From Candidatus Edwardsbacteria bacterium RifOxyA12_full_54_48 (GTDB taxonomy: Bacteria; Edwardsbacteria; AC1; EtOH8): DNA of 64,000 bases. Made by a program: the position numbers and the translations under genes. This document shows, one piece after another, positions 41,730 through 50,367 of this stretch. Positions within the stretch are counted from its first letter, which is position 1; each line of letters begins with the position of its first letter. Below the pieces are notes generated by a model that did no database searches, was not told the origin of the DNA, and saw nothing but the letters and a program-made list of their open reading frames with translations. The stretch spans positions 227,632 through 291,631 of the forward strand of contig MFFN01000004.1 in the NCBI GenBank assembly GCA_001777915.1, given 5' to 3'.

Positions 41730-43976
41730 ATGTTCAAGATATCATTAAATAAAATAACATCCCTGGCCCGGAACCTGTGGCCCTTGAACCCCCAATCCAG
41801 AAAATTCCAGCTCTTCTGGATAAAACGGGTGGCCCTGGCCGGCGTTCTGCTGCTGGTGATCGCCAACCTGTTCTCCCCGGCCCGCCACGACGAGATCAAG
41901 CTCAAGGTCGGGGCCACCTCCCCGCGGGACATCCAGGCCCCGTTCGATTTCCAGCTGGTAAAGGATCCCGCCCTGCTCCAGGCCCAGCAGGACAGCGCCG
42001 CCTCCCAGGTTCTGGCCATCGTCTACCGCAACCCCGAGTTCGATCGGAAACTCTACAGCGATGTGGAGCTTTTCCTGATCAACCTTTCCAATCTCCGTCA
42101 GGAGGACGAGTATCTATCCACTAAATTAGCGACCATTCAGTCCTGGAAGCTGAACCTGAGCCGCGGCACCGCCGATCTGCTGCTGACCGTGCCCGGTCTG
42201 TACTCCTTCCAGCAGGGGCTTAAGGACATGGCCCATTCCCTGCTGGAGCCGGGGGTGCTGCCCTTAAGCGACGGCCAGGCGAAAATGCTGGGACCCGAAG
42301 TGGTGCTGCGGCAGGGACAGGATCTGCAGAGGGTCCCGACCTCCCGGCTGTTCACCATGGAATCCCTACCCCTGCTGATCAAGGCCAAGAGCCAGGCGGC
42401 CTTCCCCAATTCAGAGCCCATGGCCAAGGTCCTGGCCGAGGTGGCGACAAAATTGCTGATGCCCAATTTGACGGTGGACACCAGCGAGGTGGGATCGGCC
42501 CGGGCCAGGGCCAGGGAATCGGTATCCAAATACACCGGCCAGGTGAGCAAGGGCGAAAAGATAGTTGCCGCCTACCAGAAGGTGGACCAGACAACGGCCC
42601 AGAAGCTCCATTCGCTGCAGCTCAAGCTGGATGAGATCACCACCGTCTCCCGGCGCAGCGGCTGGAACTATGTGCTGACCCTGCTTTCCCGGCTGCTGGC
42701 CCTGGGCTTCTTCCTGGGCATCCTGACCTTTTATCTGATAAACTTCCGCCCGGAAGTTTTCCGCAACTTTCACTCGCTGCTGATCCTGGCCACCATCATC
42801 CTGCTGAGCGTATTGTCCGGCTGGCTGGTGCTGTCCCGCCCCGATTTCCCGCCCTACCTGCTCCCGGCGGCCCTGGGCCCGATGCTTACCAGCCTGATGT
42901 TCGACATTCCGCTGGGGGCGGTGATGGCCGTCACCGCCAGCCTGCTGTTCGGGGTGGTCACCGAACTGAGCCTGCCCATCACGGTGGTGGCCCTGGCCTC
43001 CGGCTCGGTGGCCTCCTTCCTGGTCAAGGGCCTGCGCAGCCGCTTCCAGTTCATCATCACCAGTTTCTTTGCCATCACCCTGGCCAGCGGCCTGGCCATC
43101 GCCGCCATGGAATACCTGAAGCTGTCGCCCTTCCAGCAGATCCAGCGCTCCCTGCTGATGGCCCCGGCCAGCGCCTTTCTGTCGATCGTGCTGACCCTGC
43201 TGCTGCTGCCGGTGCTGGAGGCGGTCTTCAACACCACCACCGATTACAGCCTGCTGGAGATGGCCGACCCCGACCAGCCCCTTTTAAAGCGCCTGTCCAT
43301 CGAGGCCACCGGAACCTTCCAGCACAGCCTGCTGGTGGGCAACCTGGCCGAGGTGGGGGCCAAGGCCATCGGGGCCAACAGCCTTCAGGCCCGGATCATG
43401 GGCTATTACCACGATATCGGAAAACTGGCCAAGCCGGACTATTTCATCGAGAACCAGGGCGGGGCGGCCAACCGCCACGACAGCCTGGCCCCCAAGATGA
43501 GCTTTCTGGTGGTGGCCTCCCATGTCAAGGAGGGGATGGAGCTGGCCAAGAAACACCGCCTGCCGCAGGTCATCAAGGATGCCATCGTCCAGCACCACGG
43601 CACCACCCTGGCCAAGTATTTCTACCACAAGGCCAATCTTTCCTCCGAGGGCAAACTACTGGAGGGGGATTTCCGCTATCCGGGCCCCAAGCCCCAGTCC
43701 AAGGAGATCGGCCTGGTGATGCTGGCCGACGTGGTGGAGGCCTCGGTCAGATCTTTGAAGGACCGCGACCCCAAGCGGGTCCGCCGGATGGTCAAGGCCA
43801 CCATCGCCGACAAGGCCAACGAGCTGGAGCTGGACGAGTCCAATCTGACCCTCCATGACCTGCACCTGGCCGGGGAGGCCTTCCTGCCGGTGCTGCTGGC
43901 CCTGTTCCATCCCCGGATAGAATACCCCGGGGCCAAGAACGGCCCAGAACAAAAAAACAATCACCCCCAGGGTTAA
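41730..43976 (+). CDS. pgpH: 7TM-HD family membrane phosphohydrolase (PgpH)
   Basis: 748 aa. An N-terminal anchor (33-48) is followed by a large extracytoplasmic 7TMR-HDED domain (about 50-310), seven transmembrane helices (about 325-515) and a cytoplasmic HD domain with LKRLSIEATGTFQHSLLVGN, the metal-binding His-Asp pair in GYYHDIGKLAKPDYFIENQ, and VQHHGTTL. PgpH proteins hydrolyse the signal c-di-AMP. Order with phoH and ybeY is conserved across many bacteria. It is 26 nt from ybeY. Confidence 0.93.
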   Translation: MFKISLNKITSLARNLWPLNPQSRKFQLFWIKRVALAGVLLLVIANLFSPARHDEIKLKVGATSPRDIQAPFDFQLVKDPALLQAQQDSAASQVLAIVYRNPEFDRKLYSDVELFLINLSNLRQEDEYLSTKLATIQSWKLNLSRGTADLLLTVPGLYSFQQGLKDMAHSLLEPGVLPLSDGQAKMLGPEVVLRQGQDLQRVPTSRLFTMESLPLLIKAKSQAAFPNSEPMAKVLAEVATKLLMPNLTVDTSEVGSARARARESVSKYTGQVSKGEKIVAAYQKVDQTTAQKLHSLQLKLDEITTVSRRSGWNYVLTLLSRLLALGFFLGILTFYLINFRPEVFRNFHSLLILATIILLSVLSGWLVLSRPDFPPYLLPAALGPMLTSLMFDIPLGAVMAVTASLLFGVVTELSLPITVVALASGSVASFLVKGLRSRFQFIITSFFAITLASGLAIAAMEYLKLSPFQQIQRSLLMAPASAFLSIVLTLLLLPVLEAVFNTTTDYSLLEMADPDQPLLKRLSIEATGTFQHSLLVGNLAEVGAKAIGANSLQARIMGYYHDIGKLAKPDYFIENQGGAANRHDSLAPKMSFLVVASHVKEGMELAKKHRLPQVIKDAIVQHHGTTLAKYFYHKANLSSEGKLLEGDFRYPGPKPQSKEIGLVMLADVVEASVRSLKDRDPKRVRRMVKATIADKANELELDESNLTLHDLHLAGEAFLPVLLALFHPRIEYPGAKNGPEQKNNHPQG

Positions 43977-44002
43977 CCAGATAAATTTAATTGCCGGTTA
44001 TC

Positions 44003-44431
44003 ATGATGACCGTTTTCATCGAATGCCTGGACCATTCCTCCCCCGTCAAGGAGGCCGGATTGAAGCGCTGCATCTGCCGGATCCTGGCGGCCGAGGGCTA
44101 TGCCGATTACGATCTGACATTGATCCTGGCCGACAGCGCCTGCCTGCGGCGGCTCAATAAGAAATATCGCAGCATCGACCGGGTCACCGACGTCATCTCC
44201 TTCGCCATGCTGGAAGGCGACGCCCCGCCGGTGGCCGACGCCGACCTGGGGGACATCTATATCTCCCTGCCCCGCACCAGGAGGCAGGCCCGGGAATACC
44301 GGGTCAGCTTCGAGGAGGAGCTTAAACGGCTGGTGGTCCACGGGCTGCTGCATTTGATCGGTTATGATCACATCAAGCCCGGCCAGGCAAAAAAGATGCG
44401 GAAGAAGGAAGAACTGTACATTGGGTTTTAG
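44003..44431 (+). CDS. ybeY: rRNA maturation endoribonuclease YbeY
   Basis: 142 aa. YbeY is a single-domain zinc protein acting in 16S rRNA 3' maturation and ribosome quality control. The zinc site H-G-x-x-H-L-x-G-Y-D-H is present (HGLLHLIGYDH), and the earlier DRVTDVISFAMLEG and LGDIYISLP segments are standard. Start between 44003 and 44006 (MM) is uncertain since no ribosome-binding site is seen. The stop TAG ends exactly on the first base of a palindromic element (44431). Confidence 0.93.
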   Translation: MMTVFIECLDHSSPVKEAGLKRCICRILAAEGYADYDLTLILADSACLRRLNKKYRSIDRVTDVISFAMLEGDAPPVADADLGDIYISLPRTRRQAREYRVSFEEELKRLVVHGLLHLIGYDHIKPGQAKKMRKKEELYIGF

Positions 44432-44528
44432 ACCTCTCCCTGCCTAACGGCTTCCACTTCGGTTGGCAATAATAAATGCCTTGCTCAGTGCAGGCTCTCC
44501 CCGCTGCGGGGAGGGTGTGGGTGAGGTC
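44431..44528. repeat. Palindromic element, copy 5 (extended form), abutting ybeY stop
   Basis: GACCTCTCCCTGCC flank begins on the G of the TAG stop. It contains the same extension CCACTTCGGTTG ... CTCAGTGCAGGCTCTC as copy 4, then CTCCCCGCTGCGGGGAG and the closing GGGTGAGGTC. Confidence 0.8.
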
Positions 44529-44699
44529 CGGGAATGACAACCATTGCGGATTGCTTCACTTCGAAAGCAGCGGAAGGTGCCGCCCTCAGTGCAGGCTCTT
44601 GTCAGGCAAGGATGTATTTTCGCAATGACTATCTGGAATAAATCGAAAGCTTTGGTGCCTTGGTGGCAAAATATTTAACCCAACACAAGGAGTCCTTTT
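44529..44699. other. Gene-free stretch before the CorC-like gene
   Basis: No gene is supported. A partial second copy of the TCAGTGCAGGCTCT extension occurs near 44587. AGGAG at about 44687 is the ribosome-binding site of the next gene. Confidence 0.5.
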
Positions 44700-46046
44700 T
44701 TGGATAGCAATCTATGGTTTGAGGTCCTTTTCATCGCCCTGCTTATTTTGCTCAACGGCTTCTTCTCCGCCGCCGAGATCGCCCTGATCTCGGTCCGCAA
44801 ATCCCGCCTTAAAGAACTGGCCCAGAACGGCAGCCGCAAGGCCGGCATCATCCTGAACATTCTGGAGGACCCCTCCCGCCTGTTCGCCACCATTCAGATC
44901 GGCGTCACCTTCGTGGGCTTTCTGGCCGCCGCCATCGCCGCAGTCAGCACTTACAAGATCCTGGCCGACTGGATCTCCCGTTTTCCCGTCTGGTTCATCA
45001 GCTCCAACAGCCAGCCCATCGCCGTGGCCCTGGTGACGGTGATCGTCTCCCTGGTGACCTTGATCTTCGGCGAGCTGGCCCCCAAGAACATCGCCCTCAA
45101 GCATGCCGAGGCCATCGCCCTGATGGTGGCCGATCCCCTGAACCTGATGGCCCAGGGCGCCAAGCCGCTGATCTGGCTGCTGGCCAAATCCAGCGACCTG
45201 GTGCTGGCGCTGTTCGGCATCAAGAAGGTCCATAACAACCAGCTGGTGACCGAGGACGAGATCCGCTCCCTGCTGCGGGCCGGGCACGAGCAGGGGCTGC
45301 TGGACCGCTCCGAGACCGAGATGATCCACGGCATCTTCGAGCTGGGCGAGACCACCGCCAAGGAGATCATGGTGCCCCGGATAGACATGGTCAGCGCCGA
45401 GGACAACCTGACCCTGGGAAAGGTTTTGCGCCTGATGGACCAGTCGGGCCACTCCCGGATCCCGGTGTTCCACGATACGGTGGACAACATCGTGGGCTTC
45501 GTGCACGACGAGGACGTCAACCGGGCGCTGAAGGACAAGGAGCGCTCCGCCCCCATCACCGACATCATCCGGCCGGCCCATTTCGTGCCCGACTCCAAGA
45601 AACTGGACAGCCTGCTGGAGGACTTCAAGGCCTGGAAGACCCACGGCGCCATCGTGGTGGACGAGTACGGCGGCACCGCCGGGATGGTGACCCTGGACGA
45701 CGTGGTGGAGGAGATCGTGGGCGATATCCGGGACGAGTTCGACACCGAGGCCCCGCATTACAAGAGGATCGACGACCGCAACTGCCGGATAGACGCCCGG
45801 ATGGACATCGAGGAACTGAACGAGGCCCTGGGCACCAGCTTCCCCACCGAGGGCTACGAGACCTTCGGGGGGTTCATCTACGACATCGCCGGGAAGGTTC
45901 CCACGGTGGGCGACAAGCTGCGCTGGCCGCTGGCCGACCCGGCCTGGGAGTTCGTGGTGGAGAACGTCAGCCGGAGAAGGATCATCTCAGTGCGGGCCAA
46001 GCGGCTGGGCAAGGTGTCGGCCAAGGCAGTAGCGCCTAAGGAATAA
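44700..46046 (+). CDS. CNNM/CorC-HlyC family membrane protein
   Basis: 448 aa. An N-terminal DUF21/CNNM membrane domain with four hydrophobic helices (FIALLILLNGFFSAAEIALISVRKS onwards, up to about residue 150) is followed by a CBS-domain pair (about 205-325, REIMVPRIDMV-like AKEIMVPRIDMVSAEDN) and a C-terminal CorC_HlyC domain (about 350-435). Family members transport or sense Mg2+ or Co2+; the haemolysin name is historical. It uses a TTG start, supported by AGGAG 8-9 nt upstream. A palindromic element begins 2 nt after the stop. Confidence 0.92.
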   Translation: MDSNLWFEVLFIALLILLNGFFSAAEIALISVRKSRLKELAQNGSRKAGIILNILEDPSRLFATIQIGVTFVGFLAAAIAAVSTYKILADWISRFPVWFISSNSQPIAVALVTVIVSLVTLIFGELAPKNIALKHAEAIALMVADPLNLMAQGAKPLIWLLAKSSDLVLALFGIKKVHNNQLVTEDEIRSLLRAGHEQGLLDRSETEMIHGIFELGETTAKEIMVPRIDMVSAEDNLTLGKVLRLMDQSGHSRIPVFHDTVDNIVGFVHDEDVNRALKDKERSAPITDIIRPAHFVPDSKKLDSLLEDFKAWKTHGAIVVDEYGGTAGMVTLDDVVEEIVGDIRDEFDTEAPHYKRIDDRNCRIDARMDIEELNEALGTSFPTEGYETFGGFIYDIAGKVPTVGDKLRWPLADPAWEFVVENVSRRRIISVRAKRLGKVSAKAVAPKE

Positions 46047-46048
46047 CG

Positions 46049-46086
46049 GACCCCACCCTTCCCTCCCCTAAAGCATTAGGAGAGGG
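46049..46086. repeat. Palindromic element, copy 6
   Basis: GACCCCACCCTTCC flank, then CTCCCCTAA-agc-ATTAGGAGAG core. Nearly identical in sequence to the copy at 51847 and to the complement of the in-frame copy at 19422. It follows the CorC-like stop by 2 nt. Confidence 0.85.
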
Positions 46087-46198
46087 AATTCTTTCACCAC
46101 TTCGCCAGTAATATAACGGTCAATCTCCATGCGGGCTCTGAGCAGGACATCATACACGGCAAGCCGAATAGGTGACGCAGAATAAAAAATATCTAATT

Positions 46199-46204
46199 TA
46201 TATC
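46199..46204 (+). promoter_or_regulatory. Possible -10 box of a leaderless DUF4037 mRNA
   Basis: TATATC lies six bases before the ATG at 46211, the same spacing as at 9318 and 20114. No good -35 box and no Shine-Dalgarno sequence were found. Confidence 0.35.
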
Positions 46205-46210
46205 TTCACT

Positions 46211-47296
46211 ATGCCAAAATTCATTCCCGGCCTAAAATTATCAGAGCTGTTCTTTAAAGAGGCCGTAAAACCTTTAATAAAATCGGGATTCCCCGGGCTC
46301 GAATATTCCGCCGGGCTTATCGATCATGGTTCTGAAGTGCTGGGCTTCGATACGGAACTTTCGACCGATCACCATTGGGGTCCGAGGGTTTTGCTTTTTA
46401 TTTCCCCAAAAGACATCGGGCTGAAAAAACAGATTTTTGACTTTCTCGGCAGGAATCTGCCCCCGTCCTTTCGGGGATACTCAACACATTTCGGCGATCC
46501 CGACCAAGCCGGTGTTAGGCTCCTGGCCGCAGCAAAAGCGGGACAGCCCATAAGCCATCGCGTGGAAATCCACACCATCGGATCATTTTTCAAAAACTAT
46601 CTTTTAATCGAGCCTAAAAATGCTCTTACTGCTTCCGGGTGGCTGACATTGTCCGAACAAAAGCTCCGAACCATCCGGAGCGGCAAAATATTTCACGACC
46701 AACTGGGCTTGAAACAAATCCAAAACAAGCTGCATTATTTCCCCAGGGATATCTGGCTCTACATGCTGTCGTCGGAATGGACCAAGATAAGCCAGGAAGA
46801 GCCCTTTGTCGGGCGCTGCGGCGATGTAAATGACGAGATGGGATCTAGGATTTTGGCTGCACGGCTGGTGCAATCCATCATGAAACTCTGTTTTTTGATG
46901 GAAAAGGAATACGCCCCATACAGCAAGTGGTATGGCACGGCCTTTTCCCGTTTAAAGTGTGCCAAAAAACTTTCTCCGGTTCTGCATAAGGTCCTAGCCT
47001 CGGAATATTGGAAGGAACGCGAAAAACATCTTTCGCTGGCATATAAGATCGTTGCCCAAATGCACAACAGCCTCAAATTGACCAGGCCTATGGCCGCGGA
47101 CGTTTCGCGGTTTTATAACCGGCCATATTTGGTGATCCGCGCGGGCATTTTTGCCAGTGAACTTAAGAAGAGGATCAAAGACCCTGTCGTTAAAAGGATC
47201 CCGGCCGATATCGGCTCGGTGAACCAGTTCACAAATACCGTCGATCTTCTGGAAAATAATGAACTATTGAAGCGGATGAATATCCTGTACCGATAA
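46211..47296 (+). CDS. DUF4037 domain protein (nucleotidyltransferase-like)
   Basis: 361 aa. The N-terminus matches DUF4037: GLKLSELFFKEAVKPLI, then GSEVLGFDTELSTDHHWGPRVLLF, in which the G-S ... D-x-E pattern resembles a nucleotidyltransferase fold. The rest is helical (ALTASGWLTLSEQKLRTI; ARLVQSIMKLCFLMEKEYAPYSKW). Substrate unknown; a link to small-molecule or tRNA nucleotide transfer is conceivable but unproved. Start at 46211 is preferred over 46172 because homologous N-termini begin here. It is followed after 16 nt by a small hydrolase, likely the same transcript. Confidence 0.8.
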   Translation: MPKFIPGLKLSELFFKEAVKPLIKSGFPGLEYSAGLIDHGSEVLGFDTELSTDHHWGPRVLLFISPKDIGLKKQIFDFLGRNLPPSFRGYSTHFGDPDQAGVRLLAAAKAGQPISHRVEIHTIGSFFKNYLLIEPKNALTASGWLTLSEQKLRTIRSGKIFHDQLGLKQIQNKLHYFPRDIWLYMLSSEWTKISQEEPFVGRCGDVNDEMGSRILAARLVQSIMKLCFLMEKEYAPYSKWYGTAFSRLKCAKKLSPVLHKVLASEYWKEREKHLSLAYKIVAQMHNSLKLTRPMAADVSRFYNRPYLVIRAGIFASELKKRIKDPVVKRIPADIGSVNQFTNTVDLLENNELLKRMNILYR

Positions 47297-47312
47297 ATTT
47301 TATACCGTTTCT

Positions 47313-47957
47313 ATGAAAAAGAAAACTCAAATAATGCTCATCCCTGGCGAGAATAACTTCAAGAACCAAAAGGATTATCTTCGCTTCTTAAAGACCCGGC
47401 CGGTCTCCATTGAGAAGCGGATACGCTGGAGCGAAGAATATCTGAATAAAAGATTGGGCCGGGATTTCGAGATCATCCGGCCCGTCATGCCGCTAAAAGA
47501 GAATGCAAAGTATGTTGATTGGAAGGTACATTTTGAAAGATTTATCCCTTTTTTAAGGAATAATCTAATCCTGATAGGCACCTCCCTGGGCGGCATCTTT
47601 CTGGCCAAATATCTGTCGGAAAATAAATTTCCCCAAAAGGTATTGTCGGCCTATTTGATCTGCCCGCCCTTCGACAACACCCTGCCCGAAGACGACCTGG
47701 TCGGTGGTTTTAAGCTAAAACCCGATCTTTCTTTGATCGAGAAGAATACCAGGAACCTTTATCTGCTTTTTTCCCGGGACGATGATGTCGTTCCGGTATC
47801 CCATGCCGCCAAATACGCCGCAAAATTGAAAAAGGCAACCATCATAATCTTCGATAGTAAGAACGGACATTTCAAAGTGTCTGAGTTCCCGGAGATCGTA
47901 AAAATGATACGAGGTGACATAAAAGGTTTGTCCCACTTAGATGCCTTCCTTGTCTAA
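47313..47957 (+). CDS. Small alpha/beta hydrolase
   Basis: 214 aa. Begins with the strand MLIPGENNF, where lipase-like proteins have the oxyanion hole; nucleophile elbow G-T-S-L-G-G near residue 90; acid Asp in SRDDDVVP and catalytic His in NGHFK near 189. It resembles RBBP9/YdeN-type serine hydrolases, but longer at the N-terminus. Substrate unknown. No signal peptide. It is likely cotranscribed with the DUF4037 gene. Confidence 0.8.
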   Translation: MKKKTQIMLIPGENNFKNQKDYLRFLKTRPVSIEKRIRWSEEYLNKRLGRDFEIIRPVMPLKENAKYVDWKVHFERFIPFLRNNLILIGTSLGGIFLAKYLSENKFPQKVLSAYLICPPFDNTLPEDDLVGGFKLKPDLSLIEKNTRNLYLLFSRDDDVVPVSHAAKYAAKLKKATIIIFDSKNGHFKVSEFPEIVKMIRGDIKGLSHLDAFLV

Positions 47958-48078
47958 CAAGCCGAATGTGAGAAAAACCCTCGATCCCCATCGTTCCATG
48001 AGATAACAAACCCGACTGCTGAGCCGATCAGCCAAAGGCCATGGGGGTGAACCTGGCCCACCCGGAAAGAAGTTTTTA

Positions 48079-50367
48079 ATGTCCAAATCATCCGATATCC
48101 ACAAGATCGCCTTCCTGGGCGATTACCTGCCGCGAAAGTGCGGCATCGCAACCTTCACCACCGACCTGCGCACCTCGGTGGCGGCGGAATTCCCCGCCAC
48201 CCAGTGCCTGGTGGTCCCGGTCAATGACGTCGAGGGCGGCTACGATTATCCGCCGGAGGTCCGGTTCGAGATCGCGGAGCAGGACCTGCCGTCCTACCTG
48301 CGGGCGGCCGACTTTCTCAACATCACCAACGTGGACGTCCTCTGCGTGCAGCACGAGTTCGGCATCTACGGCGGAGCGGCCGGCAGCCACCTGCTGGCCC
48401 TGCTGCACAAGCTGCGGATGCCAGTCGTCACCACGCTTCACACCATCCTGCGCGAACCCAACCCCGAACAGCGGCGGGTGATGCGCGAGTTGATCCGGCT
48501 TTCCACCCGGCTGGTGGTGATGTCGGAAAAGGGCCGGGAGTTCCTGCGGGATGTCTACCAGGCGCCGGCCGACAAGATAGACCTTGTTCCCCACGGCATC
48601 CCCGAGATGCCCTTCGCCGATCCCAATTATTTCAAGGATGAGTTCGGGGTGGCCGGCAAGCAGGTCTTGCTCACCTTCGGGCTGCTTTCGCCCAACAAGG
48701 GCATCGAGTACGCCCTGCGGGCCCTGCCGGCCATCATCGCCGAGTTTCCCAACACGGTCTACATCGTGGTGGGCCAGACCCACCCCAACCTGCTGCGCGC
48801 AGAGGGCGAGTCCTACCGGTTGAGCCTGGAGCGGATGGCCAAGGAACTGGGGGTCCAGAAGCACGTGGTGTTCTTCAACCGCTTCGTCGAGCTGGAGGAG
48901 CTGACCCGGTTCATCGGGGCCACCGACATCTACCTCACCCCCTACCTGACCGAATCGCAGATAACCTCGGGCACCCTGGCCTACGCCTTCGGGGCCGGCA
49001 ACGCGGTGGTGTCCACCCCCTACTGGCACGCCCAGGAACTGCTGACCGAGGAGCGCGGCAAACTGGTGCCATTCCGCGACCCGGAGGCCATCGCCGGGGC
49101 CGTCATCGGCCTGCTGCACGACGCGCCGCTGCGCCACTCGATGCGCAAGAACGCCTACCAGCTGGGGCGGGGCATGGTATGGAGCCGGGTGGCCCATCTT
49201 TACGTGGACTCCTTCCGCCGGGCCGGCCAGGAGCACAGCTTCGTGGGGCGAAAATCCTCGCCCATCAGGACCCTTGACGAGCAGCCCGACCAGCTGCCGG
49301 CTCTTAAGCTGGACCACCTGTACCGCCTGAGCGACTCGACCGGGATATTCCAGCATGCCAGCTTCACGGTCCCCAATTTCGCCGAGGGCTACTGCACCGA
49401 CGACAATGCCCGGGCCCTGCTGCTGACCCTGATGCTCCAGCAGGCGGGGCACAGCACCCCGCGCAGCAACGAGCTGGCCGCCACCTATTCCGCCTTTTTG
49501 AACCACGCCTTCGTCCGCAAGACCCGCCGCTTCCGCAATTTCATGAGCTTCGACCGCCGCTGGCTGGAGGATGTCGGCTCGGAGGACTGCCACGGCCACG
49601 CCCTGTGGGCCCTGGGTCTCTGCATGGGCCATGCCGGCCACGGCAGTTTCCACATGCTGGCGGCCGAGCTGTTCGAACAGGCCCTGCCGGTCGCCCCCGG
49701 GCTGACCTCGCCCCGGGCCTGGGCCTTCGCCCTGATCGGAATAGATGAATACCTGCGGCGCTTGAGCGGCGACCGGCGGGCCGGCCAGATCCGGGAATCT
49801 CTGACCGCCAAGCTGATGCAGCGCTTCGCCGACGCCTCAAGCCAGGACTGGCAATGGTTCGAGGACGTGGTCTCCTACACCAACGCCAAGCTGCCGCACG
49901 CGCTTATCCTCAGCGGCCGCAGTATGAACAACTCCCAGATGCTGGAGACCGGCCTTAAAGCGCTGCGCTGGCTGGTCAGGGTCCAGACCTCCGATACCGG
50001 CTCCTTCCGGCCGGTCGGCTCAAACGGATTCTTCCCCAAGGGGCAGGCCCGGGCCCTGTTCGACCAGCAGCCGATAGAAGCCCAGGCCACGGTATCGGCC
50101 TGCATCGAGGCCTATTCGGCCACCGGCGACATGTACTGGGCGGCCGAGGCCCGCCGGGCCTTCGAATGGTTCCTGGGACGGAACGATCTGGGACTGGCCC
50201 TGTACGATTCCACCACCGGGGGCTGCCGCGACGGCCTGCACGTCGACCGGGTCAGCCAGAACCAGGGGGCCGAATCCACCCTGGCCTTCCTGCTGGCCCT
50301 GGCTGAGATGCAGACCCTCCAGAGCGCCCTCACCAGTTTCAACGGGTCGCCGGATGAACAGCGATGA
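48079..50367 (+). CDS. GT4-type glycosyltransferase fused to an alpha/alpha-barrel-like domain
   Basis: 762 aa. The first about 370 aa are a GT-B, family 4-type transferase (LGDYLPRKCGIATFTTDL, FGLLSPNKGIEYALRALPAI, the E-x7-E-like ITSGTLAYAFGAGNAVVSTPYWHAQELL). The remaining about 370 aa are helical with repeated aromatic motifs (GYCTDDNARALLLTLMLQ, DCHGHALWALGL, WQWFEDVVSYTNAKLPHALIL), resembling an (alpha/alpha)6 barrel such as those of glycan-degrading or epimerising enzymes. It overlaps the GH130 gene by 4 nt (ATGA), so the pair works together, perhaps on mannose-containing glycans; this is inferred from the partner family. Confidence 0.85.
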   Translation: MSKSSDIHKIAFLGDYLPRKCGIATFTTDLRTSVAAEFPATQCLVVPVNDVEGGYDYPPEVRFEIAEQDLPSYLRAADFLNITNVDVLCVQHEFGIYGGAAGSHLLALLHKLRMPVVTTLHTILREPNPEQRRVMRELIRLSTRLVVMSEKGREFLRDVYQAPADKIDLVPHGIPEMPFADPNYFKDEFGVAGKQVLLTFGLLSPNKGIEYALRALPAIIAEFPNTVYIVVGQTHPNLLRAEGESYRLSLERMAKELGVQKHVVFFNRFVELEELTRFIGATDIYLTPYLTESQITSGTLAYAFGAGNAVVSTPYWHAQELLTEERGKLVPFRDPEAIAGAVIGLLHDAPLRHSMRKNAYQLGRGMVWSRVAHLYVDSFRRAGQEHSFVGRKSSPIRTLDEQPDQLPALKLDHLYRLSDSTGIFQHASFTVPNFAEGYCTDDNARALLLTLMLQQAGHSTPRSNELAATYSAFLNHAFVRKTRRFRNFMSFDRRWLEDVGSEDCHGHALWALGLCMGHAGHGSFHMLAAELFEQALPVAPGLTSPRAWAFALIGIDEYLRRLSGDRRAGQIRESLTAKLMQRFADASSQDWQWFEDVVSYTNAKLPHALILSGRSMNNSQMLETGLKALRWLVRVQTSDTGSFRPVGSNGFFPKGQARALFDQQPIEAQATVSACIEAYSATGDMYWAAEARRAFEWFLGRNDLGLALYDSTTGGCRDGLHVDRVSQNQGAESTLAFLLALAEMQTLQSALTSFNGSPDEQR

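Noticed and set aside
48088-49653. 521-codon frame antisense to the GT4 gene
   Set aside because: Low-complexity His/Gly/Gln-rich shadow of GC-rich codons; the sense strand is a clear glycosyltransferase.
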